Made by a program: the position numbers and the translations under genes. From Diphasiastrum complanatum (taxonomy: Eukaryota; Streptophyta; Lycopodiopsida; Lycopodiales; Lycopodiaceae), in contig CM055104.1 in the NCBI GenBank assembly GCA_029204225.1, forward strand, positions 53,483,165 through 53,547,164: a stretch of 64,000 bases of DNA. Reading direction: 5' to 3'. A model generated the notes under the pieces. It was not told where the DNA came from and did not search any database. It saw nothing but the letters and a program-made list of their open reading frames with translations. Every line of letters starts with the position of its first letter. Position 1 is the stretch's first letter. Below are positions 1-10,260 of this stretch, in pieces.

Positions 1-104
1 GCATTGCTGATATACTCACCAAGGCATTGCCTAAAGATCCATTTTTAAAATTAAAATTGGCTCTTGGAGTAATAGATAGATCTATGCTAGATCTACCAAG
101 CTAG
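1..104 (+). pseudogene. Copia RNase H C-terminal tail (partial, enters from left)
   Basis: Reading from base 3 gives IADILTKALPKDPF... and ends ...DRSMLDLPS at a TAG at 102-104. This is the standard C-terminal signature (ADxLTKxLP) of Ty1/Copia RNase H, the last domain of the Gag-Pol polyprotein that degrades the RNA strand during reverse transcription. The rest of the element lies outside the window. The frame is open as far as visible, so whether the parent copy is intact cannot be judged. It is not the same family as the Copia complex at 35-44 kb, whose tail reads ADMLTKPLSKSSF. Confidence 0.85.
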
Positions 105-113
105 ATTTTTGAG

Positions 114-874
114 TGTGAAAAATGCAAAAATAAGCTTCGTAGAGGCCAGAAATCTTGTATATAGGATAGACACACACGTGTGGAGCCTGTTCCCATGTGT
201 GAAACTAGTGTACTTTTCATGTACCATAATCATATATGTTGTACATATGTTTTAATTCAAGTTCTAGTGGCTAAAATGGCCAAAAACTAGTTTTCTAGAG
301 ATATGACACATGGCACCAATCTAATGATTGCATGAGTCAAATATTTTGAATAGGTGTCACATCCCATGTGTAGAGGACAGCTCACATGTGTGGAAATAGC
401 TGAAGTAGGCGAGTTTTTGCTTCTAGAAGATTTCCATAAAGATCTCCATATAGTAGGAAAATAGACCAAAAATGCCCAAAATGGAAATTTTTGATCCAAG
501 TGTCAAATTGCATGATGGTGACAAGGCATCCTCACATGTGTGAGATCTGATGCATGATCAGTACCTCGAGCTCCAAAAATGTATATATAGAGGCTTATTT
601 GGCCATAATCAATGTGAGACACCAATCTTGGTTTTGGAAGCAATGTTGAGTGATTCTCTCCATTTGTCTACATTTGTTTTGATTGTTTTGAGGTGCTATC
701 AACGTATCACTTGATTTTTAGGTTGGAGTATGTACTCAGACAGATTTTCACACGTGGGAAACCTGAAAGTACACTTACCTTCAATTAATGATTGTTCTTG
801 TTAGGATTTTGTGTCTAGAATTGATCTAGATTGATCTTAATCTCAAGTAGATTGGTAGATCAAGTAATCTGACA
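114..874 (+). repeat. 3' LTR of the left-edge Copia element
   Basis: The LTR should begin at TGTGAAAAATGC (114), just after the pol stop and a weak purine run. A TATA box (TATATATAG, 582-590) lies about two thirds in, as expected for an LTR promoter. The end at about 874 (…CTGACA) is a guess from the terminal CA, because no second LTR is in the window. The segment is rich in CACATGTG/CACACGTGTG-type palindromes (for example 173-182, and near 385 and 535). Confidence 0.5.
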
Positions 875-933
875 ACCAATCCCTCTTGAGAATCAAATTA
901 GGATTTACTCTTGGTCCTTTTTGTACTTTTTGC

Positions 934-1000
934 ACACTGCCTTGTCATTCTTTTCTCTCCATTCTCGTAGCTCTTTGCTTGTGGTTATAGGCATCTCTTC
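934..1000 (-). pseudogene. Copia gag (UBN2) fragment
   Basis: The reverse strand encodes EEMPITTSKELREWREKND, nearly the same as the EEMPTTTGKELREWREKN segment of the gag remnant at 13,874-14,157. It is therefore a scrap of capsid-precursor coding sequence from the same Copia family. Only about 22 codons are recognisable. It probably marks the edge of a truncated insertion next to the LTR on its left. Confidence 0.6.
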
Positions 1001-1786
1001 GGTGTCATGTGTCAATTTTCAGAGAAAAAGGACAATTACAATTGTACTTATCAACCATTAAGAGTTATTGATTGCTTAATCCAATGATTTATCAAGTTCT
1101 AGGTGAGGAGCATAGTCAACCCCATACTAGAGGGAAGAGGGCTCTGATAACTGTCTGCAGAGAGAGAGAGCAAATGGTCATTTTCCATCTGGAACAGGGC
1201 TTTCATTAGCCAATAAGAAGCTGCCAACATAGGTTTGATAGTTGGAAACAAGTTTGATGGCTGGAAATTCGAGTATAGGCTGCAAACAACCATCACCAAA
1301 TCGAGCTTAGTAAAAGGGCTGGTGACTCATTGAAGTGTGCTAAAAACCGTCCATAACAGTGTGCCCGACATATGGCTACTGGAAAACATTTGTAGAGGGG
1401 CGCAGACAACCGCTTGTGGAGGAGCACTTCTGCTCAGTCTTTCAAACAGTGCGATTGGCTGGAGATAGAACTTTGGAGTGCCAGTGATGACTAACTGCCT
1501 CAGGAACTGCCTCGAATCTGATAGATGGCCGAGGACTTGGAGACCTACCTGGAAACCGTCACTTGAGAAGAGGATGAATGAAAGAACGATGGCCCAATGA
1601 CTCGCTCAAAGTGCGTTGAGGTAGGCACTAAAGAATGAGGCTCCCGAGTGTGAAGGTGGGCTAGAGATGAAGCACGATGGTGGCTGGCTGCAAGAAACCG
1701 ATGAGGGCTGGAAAACCGTCTTCAAACCTGCGTTTGGGAGAGCAAAGCCTACCCTAAGAATCCCAAAGAGAGAGAGAGAGTGAGGA
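1001..1786. other. No gene; possible gag scrap
   Basis: No sustained coding sequence. On the plus strand about 1,215-1,333 reads ...VGNKFDGWKFEYRLQTT..., which resembles the start of a Copia gag (K-x-D-G-x-x-x), but it is too short to call. The rest is unassigned. Confidence 0.3.
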
Positions 1787-1919
1787 GTGCGACAGTTCCT
1801 TTTCAGCGAGGTGCGACAGCTGCCCTTCAGATCCAGCGAAGTGTGACAGCTGCTTTTCAGTGAGGTGCGACAGCTGTCCTTCAGCTCCAGCAAAGTGCGA
1901 CAGCTGCCCTTCAGAAATA
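1787..1919. repeat. Minisatellite with alternating 24/30-bp units
   Basis: Units beginning GTGCGACAG(C)TG start at 1787, 1811, 1841, 1865 and 1895, giving spacings of exactly 24, 30, 24 and 30 bp. This is a 54-bp higher-order repeat made of two unit types. The long units add ATCCAG/CTCCAG near the end. Most units carry the palindrome CAGCTG. The array abuts the LINE relic on its right. Confidence 0.8.
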
Positions 1920-1929
1920 CAAAACTGCC

Positions 1930-3142
1930 CTTAGGAAATAGACATTTGCCTTGGCTAAATTCCTTCGCCATTTTCTTTGGGTTGGCAAATGCCCCCTTCT
2001 TCCCTGGTCGATCTATACTACTTTGTTGCTTGATGGTGGTCTGGGCATCCCTAATCATGTTGTTAAAAACAACTCCCTTGTCATTCGTCGTCTTTCTTCC
2101 TTGGTCATGCCCTCTCAACATTGGCATTTCCTTCTCCTTCATTATATGGCCTCTTCTATGGTTGCCCCCTCCCTTCTGCAACCTTTTCCTTCCTTCTCTA
2201 CGCTGTTGTCCTTTGGTGGTTCCTTTAGGTTCAAAGGACTCTTTATCCTCAAGAATCTGGCCTACTCTTTCTTGGAATTTCGCCGTCTCCTCTCCTACAC
2301 CAATCCCTCGCTTCTTTCGTAAAACGATTCCATTTGGATCTCCTCTCTCTTTCCTCAACCTTCTCCCTCTCTTTTTTCCCTCCACCCACGTCTTTCTTTT
2401 TCATTGGCCTGCAAGGGGTTACTTACGCTCAGCCAAATCATCATCTGTTAGCTCCTCAATTCTCAAGCTCTTTCCTTTGGTGAGCATTCACTCCTTAATT
2501 ATGCCTCCTCCACGACCTTTTTTCTTGAATTTGCCACTTCTTTTGTTCTGGATGGGTGGGAGCCCTCTCTTGACCAATCCCTTCTTTGCTACCGGGCTTC
2601 TCAACTTCATCGACATCCTCTCTTTTTCTGACTTCCTTAACAGGACTTGGCCTGCCCTGTGGTGTATAAAATGCCAATTGGATTTTTCATTTGTTGTAGA
2701 GACTTGTGGTTGGGAAGTTCATAGTCTCCTCGATTGTTGGATCATTCTTGTCCCATTCATGGTTGACATTGTCCTACTAGGAGATCCACCTATTTGGGCA
2801 CATTATTTACTTCACTTTTGGAATCTGTGTAGGTTGGCAGCTTTATAGCTCACTTATTTACTTCACTTTTGGAATCTGTGCAGGTTGGTAGCTTTATAGC
2901 TCATATGGTTAAATCACCAAGTTTTGAATGGTTCTTCATCACATATTTCGGCAACAGCTTGTTTGCGACTTGTTGTATATCTTTCTCTTGTTGTTTAGAT
3001 ATATTGGACTACCTCCCTACGTGGTGTGCTATGTGTCCTATAGTTTTTTGTATAGTGCACCCCTTTGAGTGCTGTTTAACTTCTATACATGTATATTTGT
3101 GAATATACAATAGCATCATTAAGCTTTGCAAAAAAAAAAAAA
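1930..3142 (+). mobile_element. LINE (L1-type) 3' end, block A copy
   Basis: The first part encodes the C-terminal half of a LINE ORF2: FLRHFLWVGK...GGLGIPNHVVKNN (1951 onward) is the typical post-RT signature. It is followed by multiple stops, a zf-RVT-like segment near 2,690, and a 3' UTR ending GCTTTGC plus an A-tail (3130-3142). Non-LTR elements copy themselves by target-primed reverse transcription and are usually 5'-truncated, as here. The copy is dead: the frame is broken around 2,322 and again after 2,600. The 3' half (about 2,530-3,142) matches 20,900-21,616. The long minus-strand frame 1606-2385 is a shadow. Confidence 0.75.
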
Positions 3143-4370
3143 CAATCTAAAAACCTATTCTTGATTATGCTTAAAAAAATTGATCAAATCATTCAAAATC
3201 AACATGTTTGCTAGGATTTTGTTTTAAACCATAAAATTTCTAGAATCGAACAAAAAAAACGATGGCATAGGCTATTAGAACCTTTGTAGAAACCTCTACA
3301 AGCCCATCATGATGTGAGCATAGTGCAACATGATTTGTGAAGGTTGAGAACATTCATATTGAAATCTTAAGGTTTTTGCTTAATATGCCCTTGTTAGCTG
3401 AATTAACCTTCGCATGGCTTCAAAATTAAGAAACCATTCCTCACACACCTCTAAGAGAGCTTAATTTGGCATTTTGGAGGTGAGACTCAAATAGGTTTCA
3501 CTCACTAATTCAAGCCACCAGCTTCACACCAATTATAAGCTTTAAAAAGGCTTGATATATGCTGCATTGAGTGGAAGGTCAAATTTACTCAACAGTGACT
3601 TTTTTTTATTTTCTAAAGGTAAGTATTTGTAAATCTTTCCAATGATGAAATAAATTTCAAATGTACGAACATTCTAATAAGAAAATGAATTGAATATCAA
3701 TAATTAAATGACATACATATTTACCTTGTTTAACTTCCCAAAAGATATTAAGGCGACAAATTCTCTTGGAAGTCTTGTAATTTTCTTGCTTAAGCCAGCT
3801 TTATGATATTTGCCAAACTAAGTTATGTGACCATGCAAACCACATAAAAATATCCCATCCCCGATCACCTTTCCACCTACCATCACACAAATTCCCCAAA
3901 ATTAGTTCCAAAGGATGGTGGATAATGGACAAACTAAATGTGGGTGATTTTTAAAGCTCCATAATGCTTAAGGGATTATTGGAAGCTCACACGCATGCAT
4001 TTGATGTGCAAATAAAACACTCTCATGCATGCATTATTGTTGACCAATCAAATTGAGTTTCCATAAGTTCACATGAAAAAGTCCTCTAGTTTTCAATAAA
4101 TATACAAGAAAAAGTCCTCAAATGGTTCTTTGAGCCCCTCTTTTTTTCTCCTAAAAAACTCAATTATAACAGTCCACTCTTGTCAGTTTATTTTGATAAA
4201 TTCACACCTATCCCCCTCCCTTTGTTTTATCAATTGTCATACTAGATTGATCTTAATAAGCATTCATGCATATCTTAATGAAAATTAGAAAATCTTCATT
4301 TGTCCAATCTCTTCAATTTGCATCAAGTTTAATGAAAACATAATCAAAGTTTTCAGTCTATTAACTAATC
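3143..4370. repeat. Block A noncoding flank (duplicate of 21,617-23,228)
   Basis: AT-rich sequence with no gene. It runs base for base, with small indels, alongside 21,617-23,228, beginning with ACAATCTAAAAA right after the LINE poly-A. Because the shared sequence continues for kilobases beyond the LINE, this is a segmental duplication and not two independent LINE insertions. Around 4,368-4,369 (ATTAACTAA|TCAACATAAG) this copy preserves the uninterrupted version of the site where block B carries a transposon. Confidence 0.75.
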
Positions 4371-5192
4371 AACATAAGAGACAGTCTTACTATGGTGAAA
4401 CTAGCTATTAATATGTCATATCTATTCCTTCTGTCACTTTTAAAAAAGTTTCCTTTCAGGATTTGAAAATTCAATTTGGAAAACTAAAATCATTTACAAG
4501 TCAAATACTGTCTTTGCTTATTGGGATTGAAACAAGCATCTTATTTAGCATACAATTTGAGAAAAAATTGATAACAATCAAACTGAGAGATTTAATAATC
4601 CACTACAAAATCTAGTAGTACTACACTGAATCAAAGAGTAATTTATGATTTAAAAAACTCAATTACAACACACTGTAGATATGTCTGGGTATTCCTCTAC
4701 CCTTTCATCAAGGATAGAGCTGATCAGCTGATCAACTCATCTTACATGTTCCTACAGTACTCTACCATCCATTAAACAGCATTATAGAATTAATTACATA
4801 AGTATCTCTGGTGTCTGAAAGTGATTGCTATGCTGAGAGACACCTCTATATCCCGGCAAGGCTCAGTGAGCTCAAGATAAGTAAGGTTAAGAGTAATTGG
4901 GCTGAATTGAATTTCCCATCTACAACACAGACTAATCTGAATTGGAAATTTTCAAAGATTGTTGCAACAGAATAATCCTCAACAGACACTTCCAAATTGT
5001 GCTTCCTCAAATAAGATCCCGAAAGGAGTAAATCCTTTCTTGCAGCATAAAATCAAAGGCTACGTAGCTCCTGATGATTGCAATGCAATTTTTTGAATCC
5101 ATTTCTCAATAGAATCCAGAAGCTTCTTGCTTGCAGCAAAGAAATATCAACCTGTCAATTCTTCACAGAGTAGTAGCGGTGTGTTACAGCCA
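4371..5192. other. Downstream region of zinc-ribbon gene A
   Basis: No further coding sequence. From about 4,402 it matches 25,862-26,673 closely, so it is the 3' flank (probably 3' UTR and beyond) of the minus-strand zinc-ribbon gene. The last 200 bp are the best conserved between the two copies. Confidence 0.6.
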
Positions 5193-5387
5193 TTAGCGGA
5201 TTTGGGCTCCACAGCGTGTGCAGAGTATTTCATGATGGCTGCTGCAGCAGACAGGGATGAAGCAGAAGCGGCACTCTGTCTTCACCCTTGAGTTACTAAG
5301 CTGCCCTCCGCATCTGGGGCAGAGGCCCTGAACAGGCTTGGCGCTCTTCACCTTGCGTATCTGGTCACAGATGAAGCAGAAAAACAT
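5193..5387 (-). CDS. Small Cys-rich zinc-ribbon-like protein, copy A
   Basis: A 64-residue protein starting MFFCFICDQIRK. It has four Cys clusters: CFIC near residues 4-7, CPRCGG near 23-28, CRFCFIPVCC near 38-47 and CTRCG near 56-60. The pattern, size and N-terminus (aromatic run, then a basic stretch) match a family of 60-70 residue plant proteins sometimes mislabelled methionyl-tRNA synthetase; the function is unknown and metal binding is inferred from the CxxC pairs. The start was chosen because copy B (26,674-26,868) is open only from this Met; upstream in-frame codons here extend to 5,642 but are low-complexity and not conserved. The copies differ at Ser33/Ala only, so coding constraint is likely. 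The frame is complete. Confidence 0.7.
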   Translation of the reverse strand: MFFCFICDQIRKVKSAKPVQGLCPRCGGQLSNSRVKTECRFCFIPVCCSSHHEILCTRCGAQIR

Positions 5388-5800
5388 GATGGATGGATGA
5401 ATAGCCTCCCTTTCCTTCAGATCTCTTGTAATTTCTTCTGTCTTCTCGCCTCCCTTTCCTCGCCTTTTCTTCTCTTTCCTCTGCCTCGAAAGCAAAGACT
5501 GATTGAAACGGAGGAGGAGCATGCATATATATATCTGTATGGATAGTCGGGGGGTAAAGGCACGCGGTATCTTAAGCCCGCGCGCCCTTGGATGCTTGCC
5601 ACGACTCAAAGGGAGAGGATTTAGCGGTTGATCTATACACACGTGGAAAAATTTTAATGGCTTTGGTGTATCTAACGGTGCGTGTCAGGTCATGAGACGC
5701 TGACACCTGTAACCGCGTCACCCACAAACCTCCCTCTTTAGACGCGCCACTTGTCCGTGCATGGAATCTTCCCGATCGACACGTGTCAGGATCTCAACGG
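5388..5800 (-). promoter_or_regulatory. Promoter of zinc-ribbon gene A (TATA and G-boxes)
   Basis: On the gene strand there is a TATATATAT box at 5525-5534, about 140 bp upstream of the ATG, followed by a pyrimidine/purine-rich leader. Further upstream are two G-boxes (CACGTG) at 5640-5645 and 5780-5785. The same order is kept at copy B, which has one extra G-box where this copy reads CACCTG. G-boxes are bound by bZIP and bHLH factors in light, ABA and stress responses; such regulation is an inference from the motif. Confidence 0.55.
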
Positions 5801-6090
5801 TGAAGGTGCGCTGTGGAGGGTTGCACCACGAAGACAGAAAGTTCCAGAATTTTTCAGAATTGAAATCAAAATTTTACAAAAACTAGGGGGATTGTGGCAA
5901 GCCACTTGGCCCTGCCTTAAGTTGGTATTTTATTTTGTATTATATGTGTTAGCGTGGATGTAAATGTGACACTAAAAAAAATTGTCTATTTTTATTAACA
6001 AAAGATGGGAAAACTCATCGTAGTACAAAAAATTGCATGTGGGAAGTGTGAATGTTAGAAGGTGGTTTAAAAGTTATTGTTTAATGCAAG

Positions 6091-6430
6091 TCACCAAGTA
6101 GGGTAGTTGCAAGTTGTCCTAGTTTTTTCCAGGAATGCGATGACAATAATGCTACTCTTTATGTTGAGCTTCATAGAAGCAACAATACTTCCAGCAATAG
6201 AAACCCGATGAAGGAGGCTTACATGATATAGATAATAATGAATTGGTGAGTGGTCACTCCAATAACAATGCGTGACTCCGTAAAAAAATTTTCGAGTTAT
6301 GTACATGTGCATTTGTCCATATATGATCTAACTAACTTTTTGAGTTGTGTGCATTTGTCCATATATAATCTAACTGGCTTCCATACAATGTTGTTGGTGT
6401 AGTGATAGTTTGTTGAAAACTATGCATGAA
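6091..6430 (-). pseudogene. APE-type endonuclease remnant (C-terminal part)
   Basis: The minus strand encodes ...YGVTHCYWSDHSPIHYYL..., with the catalytic SDHxP motif at 6241-6258 that closes the exonuclease-endonuclease-phosphatase fold. The region aligns with the better-preserved N-terminal part of the same domain at 23,606-23,930. Such endonucleases nick DNA in LINEs and in Helentron-type transposons; its place at the 3' stem-loop end fits the latter. The upstream half with GDFN is replaced here by unrelated sequence after about 6,480, and a tandem duplication (about 6,293-6,375) disrupts the frame. Confidence 0.55.
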
Positions 6431-8809
6431 TGTCGTGAGATGGTTGGCATGGTTGTTGCAAGCAAGCATATTGATATTGAAATCTCCAAGAGAGTTAATT
6501 TCACAATTTAATAAGTACTATTTAGATTGCAAGAAAGAGATATCCATTGAAGTTTGAAGGGTAAAAGTACCATTTTTGAAGCCAATAAAGTTAAATTGAG
6601 GGAAGAAAGCAACCCTGAGTTGAACTTTCATACAGTATCAACCAAAGAGAGAAATTATCTGATATCAAAAGATCTCTGATATATTTGTCTGCCGCAATGG
6701 AAAACCTTGAACGAGTATTTGCACATGAATAAAATTCCATCATCAACAGTAGAAAGTTGACATACACCTCAAAATATACTATGTGAGAGCTTTAGCGGAG
6801 AAAAACATAGGCAAATCGGTTTGTTCCCGATGATATATGCCAATTGAGGTATAATATGATAAGCTAATTCCAAACTTTTCAGAACAGGAGAGATTCCATA
6901 GATAATCAGCTCAAGCTGTGAGGCACATTCGTCTCTTGATAAACTCCCTTTTCAAAGACAAAACTATTGAGGGCTTTTTTAGATCCCTTCCTTCCCCCTC
7001 CATGCAATCTTACCATTTGTGTCATTTGTGTCTCAGACTATCATGAAGAAGATTATTTGAGACTTTATGATAACATTCTTGATTGGTACTTGGTGAATTT
7101 CACCTAACAGTTAACAAGAACAACAAGCTCACTTTTATATTTTCAATGGTAATCCATGAGATCTTCTTTCTATATACGACACTGACAAATGAATTGTGCA
7201 CAAATGTTTAGCTTGAATCTGCTCTCACAACCACAGTAGATGATGCATGCAATGAAAAATAAATGCTATAGCTCATAGGCTTCATGTCACTAAGCCAAAT
7301 TTCACTTCCAAGTTCATAATCAAGAAGTTGCATGAAGGTTTTCAAGTGCCACCCTCTGAGGAGTCTATGAAGGTTTGAAGTCAATGTACTCACAAGGGCC
7401 TACAATACAACGCTTCCTAACCAAGTCACTGGAAATGTTTAACCCAAGATTTGATCATGGGATAGGATTTAGACTTTGTAGGGATAGTTGGCTCAATAAT
7501 CAGTTATATACTTCTAAGACCAATAGCAATGAATCATTGTGAGCTTCTATCATCTCATCTTCACATGGGTGAAGAGACTTTTTTTCCCTGAATATGCAAA
7601 TATTTGAAACATAGAGAAGTAGAAAGTCATTGGTTTTTAAAGCCTTTATGATGGCTGTGGATCTTGTAATGGAAATAATCCTGTTATACATACTTATTCA
7701 CGATCTTAAATGTGAATGTCTAAGGATTTGCCACCTATTTGCACAGAATATAGGATCAGAGAAGTTTACAAGAACAATGTCAAAATTTGTTGCATGTATT
7801 TGTTACTCAAAACAATGTCCCAAATGGACTTGCAACTGATTACAATCTGATTAAGTATACTGGCTTTTGTTATGCAACATACGTAGCAGTGTCTACATTG
7901 CAAAGGTTAACCTATCCTAGGGATCTTCATAACATTAGAGTTGCACTTCAACTTTCTGGCCTCCTTCCAAAATATGCCCAATGGCATTCAGATCTATAAC
8001 TGTTGCTAATTCTAGTATACCCCAAATCAATCAACCACATGTCCTTTTGATGCCCACATAGTCAATAATACCTACAAAAGTTGAACACGTCAATCCCACA
8101 TAGCTTCAGATATCATGATACCAGATGTGCATTTTCAAGCTAAAAACATTTTGTGTATTTGATGTATAAGCAATAGTACACTATATCCTCTGACCATGAG
8201 GTTGCACATCTTGGGTGCAGTTGAGCGCTGTGGCAGAATCCAGCAGTTTGATTAGCCTCATTGCTTTTCGGAAGAACGAACAAGAAATGAGAAAGAGAAA
8301 TATGTAAGAAACTCCAAGTAAGGCTTTTGGAGGAGAAGATGGACCGTGATAAGCTACCAAACTAGCTGCCAATTCTCTCTGTTTTCATGGGCATGAACAT
8401 CAAAGCCATCAACCTAAACTGGTTTGCAACTCAAAAAGCTAGTCTGCTACTCTGAAAATAAGATACTAGTAACTCCAACCTCCAAAACATTCACGCATCA
8501 GATGCCGAGACTGGATAAAACACTTGGAGTCCATATTCAAACAAGGTATCTGAAACATCATCGAATAATAATGTAGCTTTTCACAGAGATGCAGATAAGG
8601 CAACAGGTTATCTTGTCGCGATGATGATGCAAATTTCTGAGGGATAATGGCATCATAATCTTGTAGAATCACTTGAGGCTGGGTTATTTACAGAGTATTG
8701 CAACCTCCGATAGTTAGGATAATCTTTATCTTCTTTTGATAATAGGACAATCTTTGATGCTAAGAAAGATCTTGTCAATCAAAAGGGAAAATCCATATAA
8801 TCTTTGATG

Positions 8810-9085
8810 CTAATCAAGATCATGTGAATCAAAAGGAATGTTGGTCTCTGGTAGCCATTGGGTTCCTTGGATGAATCTCTGCACAGAGAAGCCTGAAGTT
8901 TCAGCTGCTGTTAATTGCACAGACCGACCCACTGTGAGAGAGAAGTTTCCACCAGGGCCGTAACTGTGTAATGTGCCATAATACAGTGTTGCCAAGGCAT
9001 AGTCTCCATTCCAAGGCTTCCATCCCTCATGGTCCACCAGTGCCCCCATGAAGGTCTCTATGTAAATCGTTCGAGAATACTGCCG
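8810..9085 (-). pseudogene. Pectinesterase C-terminal exon fragment
   Basis: The frame reads RQYSRTIYIETFMG then GWKPWNGDYALATLYYG, GPGGN and FIQGTQWLPETNIPF before a stop at 8810. These match, in order, the C-terminal ~90 residues of plant pectin methylesterases (QYSRT..., GW-PWNGDFAL-TLYY, GPG, F--G--WLP-T-VPF). The enzyme demethylesterifies wall pectin; the active-site Asp/Arg region lies further upstream and is absent. The codon before RQYSRT is TAG (9086-9088), where the family has Trp (GRPW-QYSRT), preceded by codons reading GRP; this is either a nonsense change or a splice junction. No other pectinesterase exon is present. It lies inside transposon A, on the same strand as the transposon, and is read as a captured fragment. 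Confidence 0.75.
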
Positions 9086-9679
9086 CTAGGGACGACCGAG
9101 TCAGTACGATAGTGTGAACGTGATGCCGCTAAGGTAGCATTATACTCTGCAGGGCCGTCAATGCTACAATTGTACTTGAAACGCCACAGCTTGGTAAGCT
9201 TATGGCCCCGATGTGTTCTGTATTGTCATATCGCCAAATCTTGGGCTATAAACTCCGCCCCGCTTACCCGAGTTGCAGATTGTGTGTGAAGATGTAAAAC
9301 AACAATAGCCTCGAAACTGGGCCAGAACAGATTATGCAAAAATTGGGAAATTGCATAGTGAACGCAGATGGTATTATAACTCCAAAATTGAAAACCACCT
9401 GATAGAATCTATCCTGGCTAAAAGCATTCCACAAGATCTTGTATGATCCCCTTGCAGCTGCTTTGCATGCATGCGAACAGGAACCCAGCCATCCATGCAG
9501 GAAGCCACGCGGACAGGAGACATGAGACATGCAGAAACCCACGCGGACAGGAGACAAGAAGCCAGCGCAGATTTAGCAAACTATGAAATTCAATACAAAT
9601 TCCAGAAATTAATTAGAACACAAGCACGTCAATTTTGTGTTGTGTTTACTATGTGCCCCTACTTGTAAGGCAGGGCCAA

Positions 9680-10260
9680 AAAGTAACTATAGCAAAATTA
9701 TGGAAAATTAACTATGATACCCATTACCATATGTATTCAAATTTTTACCATATGTATTCCGCTCACGAAGGGAGTCCGGGAAGGGCACTAAAATTGAATA
9801 AAGTGATGAGATATTGATTTTTATTTTTTGATTATTAATAGTTTGGTAATAGCATATCTATTCAATTACTTGAAAATAATAAAAAGAAATTGAGAAAAGT
9901 GATTAAATATTGTTTATTACTTGTTAGTCACACACACATATATATATAGATAATGGATATTGACCAACCATGCCACATTTCATGGATCAGCCATTTCTTG
10001 CCACGTTTCATTGATCAACCATCCTTGTTGTGACACTTGGCATATTGTAGTGCATACATTTTTAGGTTTTGCTTTGCTTTACTTATGAGATTAGGGCAGC
10101 ATTGGAACTTGATAGGCATTACTTGTCATTGCATTTTGAAATGTAGGTAAAGGCTTTGGGTGCAGGTCAAAAGACAAAGGAGCTTTTTGAAAAAACATCG
10201 AAACTTTTTACATAGAGAAATGACAAACACCCTTCAAAAAAAGGACATTGAAGGTCATAC
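9680..10260. repeat. Block A right part (duplicate of 27,587-27,975)
   Basis: From about 9,793 (TTGAATAAAGTGATGAGATATT) the sequence matches 27,592-27,975, including a CA/TA microsatellite at 9932-9952. It is noncoding and continues the host sequence interrupted by transposon A. In block B the same sequence follows the zinc-ribbon promoter directly. The similarity fades after about 10,180. Confidence 0.65.

Larger units (their letters stand above)
5883..9679 (-). mobile_element. Helentron/Helitron2-like element A with captured pectinesterase exon
   Basis: In its own orientation (minus) the element starts TTGGCCCTGCCTTA (9666-9679), ends with the same 14-mer inverted (5906-5919), then a stem-loop GTGGC-TT-GCCAC (5894-5905) and terminal ...CCCCCTAG (about 5883). 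Its last ~590 bp match 23,236-23,800 and its first ~400 bp (9,285-9,679) match 25,315-25,847, while the middle is unrelated to the other copy. An endonuclease remnant lies next to the stem-loop end. Asymmetric inverted repeats plus a 3' stem-loop and an APE endonuclease are known features of Helentron/Helitron2 rolling-circle transposons. No Rep or helicase domain was found, so it is non-autonomous. About 6,490-8,800 holds no recognisable gene. A short tandem repeat, period 34, lies at 9506-9560. Confidence 0.6.

Noticed and set aside
1606-2385. 259-residue minus-strand open frame
   Set aside because: Lies opposite the LINE ORF2 remnant and the minisatellite; composition is Arg/Lys/Gly low complexity and it is the shadow of a plus-strand coding relic.
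5388-5642. N-terminal extension of zinc-ribbon copy A to 149 residues
   Set aside because: The extension covers the TATA box and leader, is low-complexity, and is absent in copy B.
5883-9679. Classical Helitron (TC...CTRR) interpretation
   Set aside because: Element A ends in CTAG but element B ends CTCG, neither starts with TC, and the inverted repeats plus endonuclease fit Helentron/Helitron2 better.
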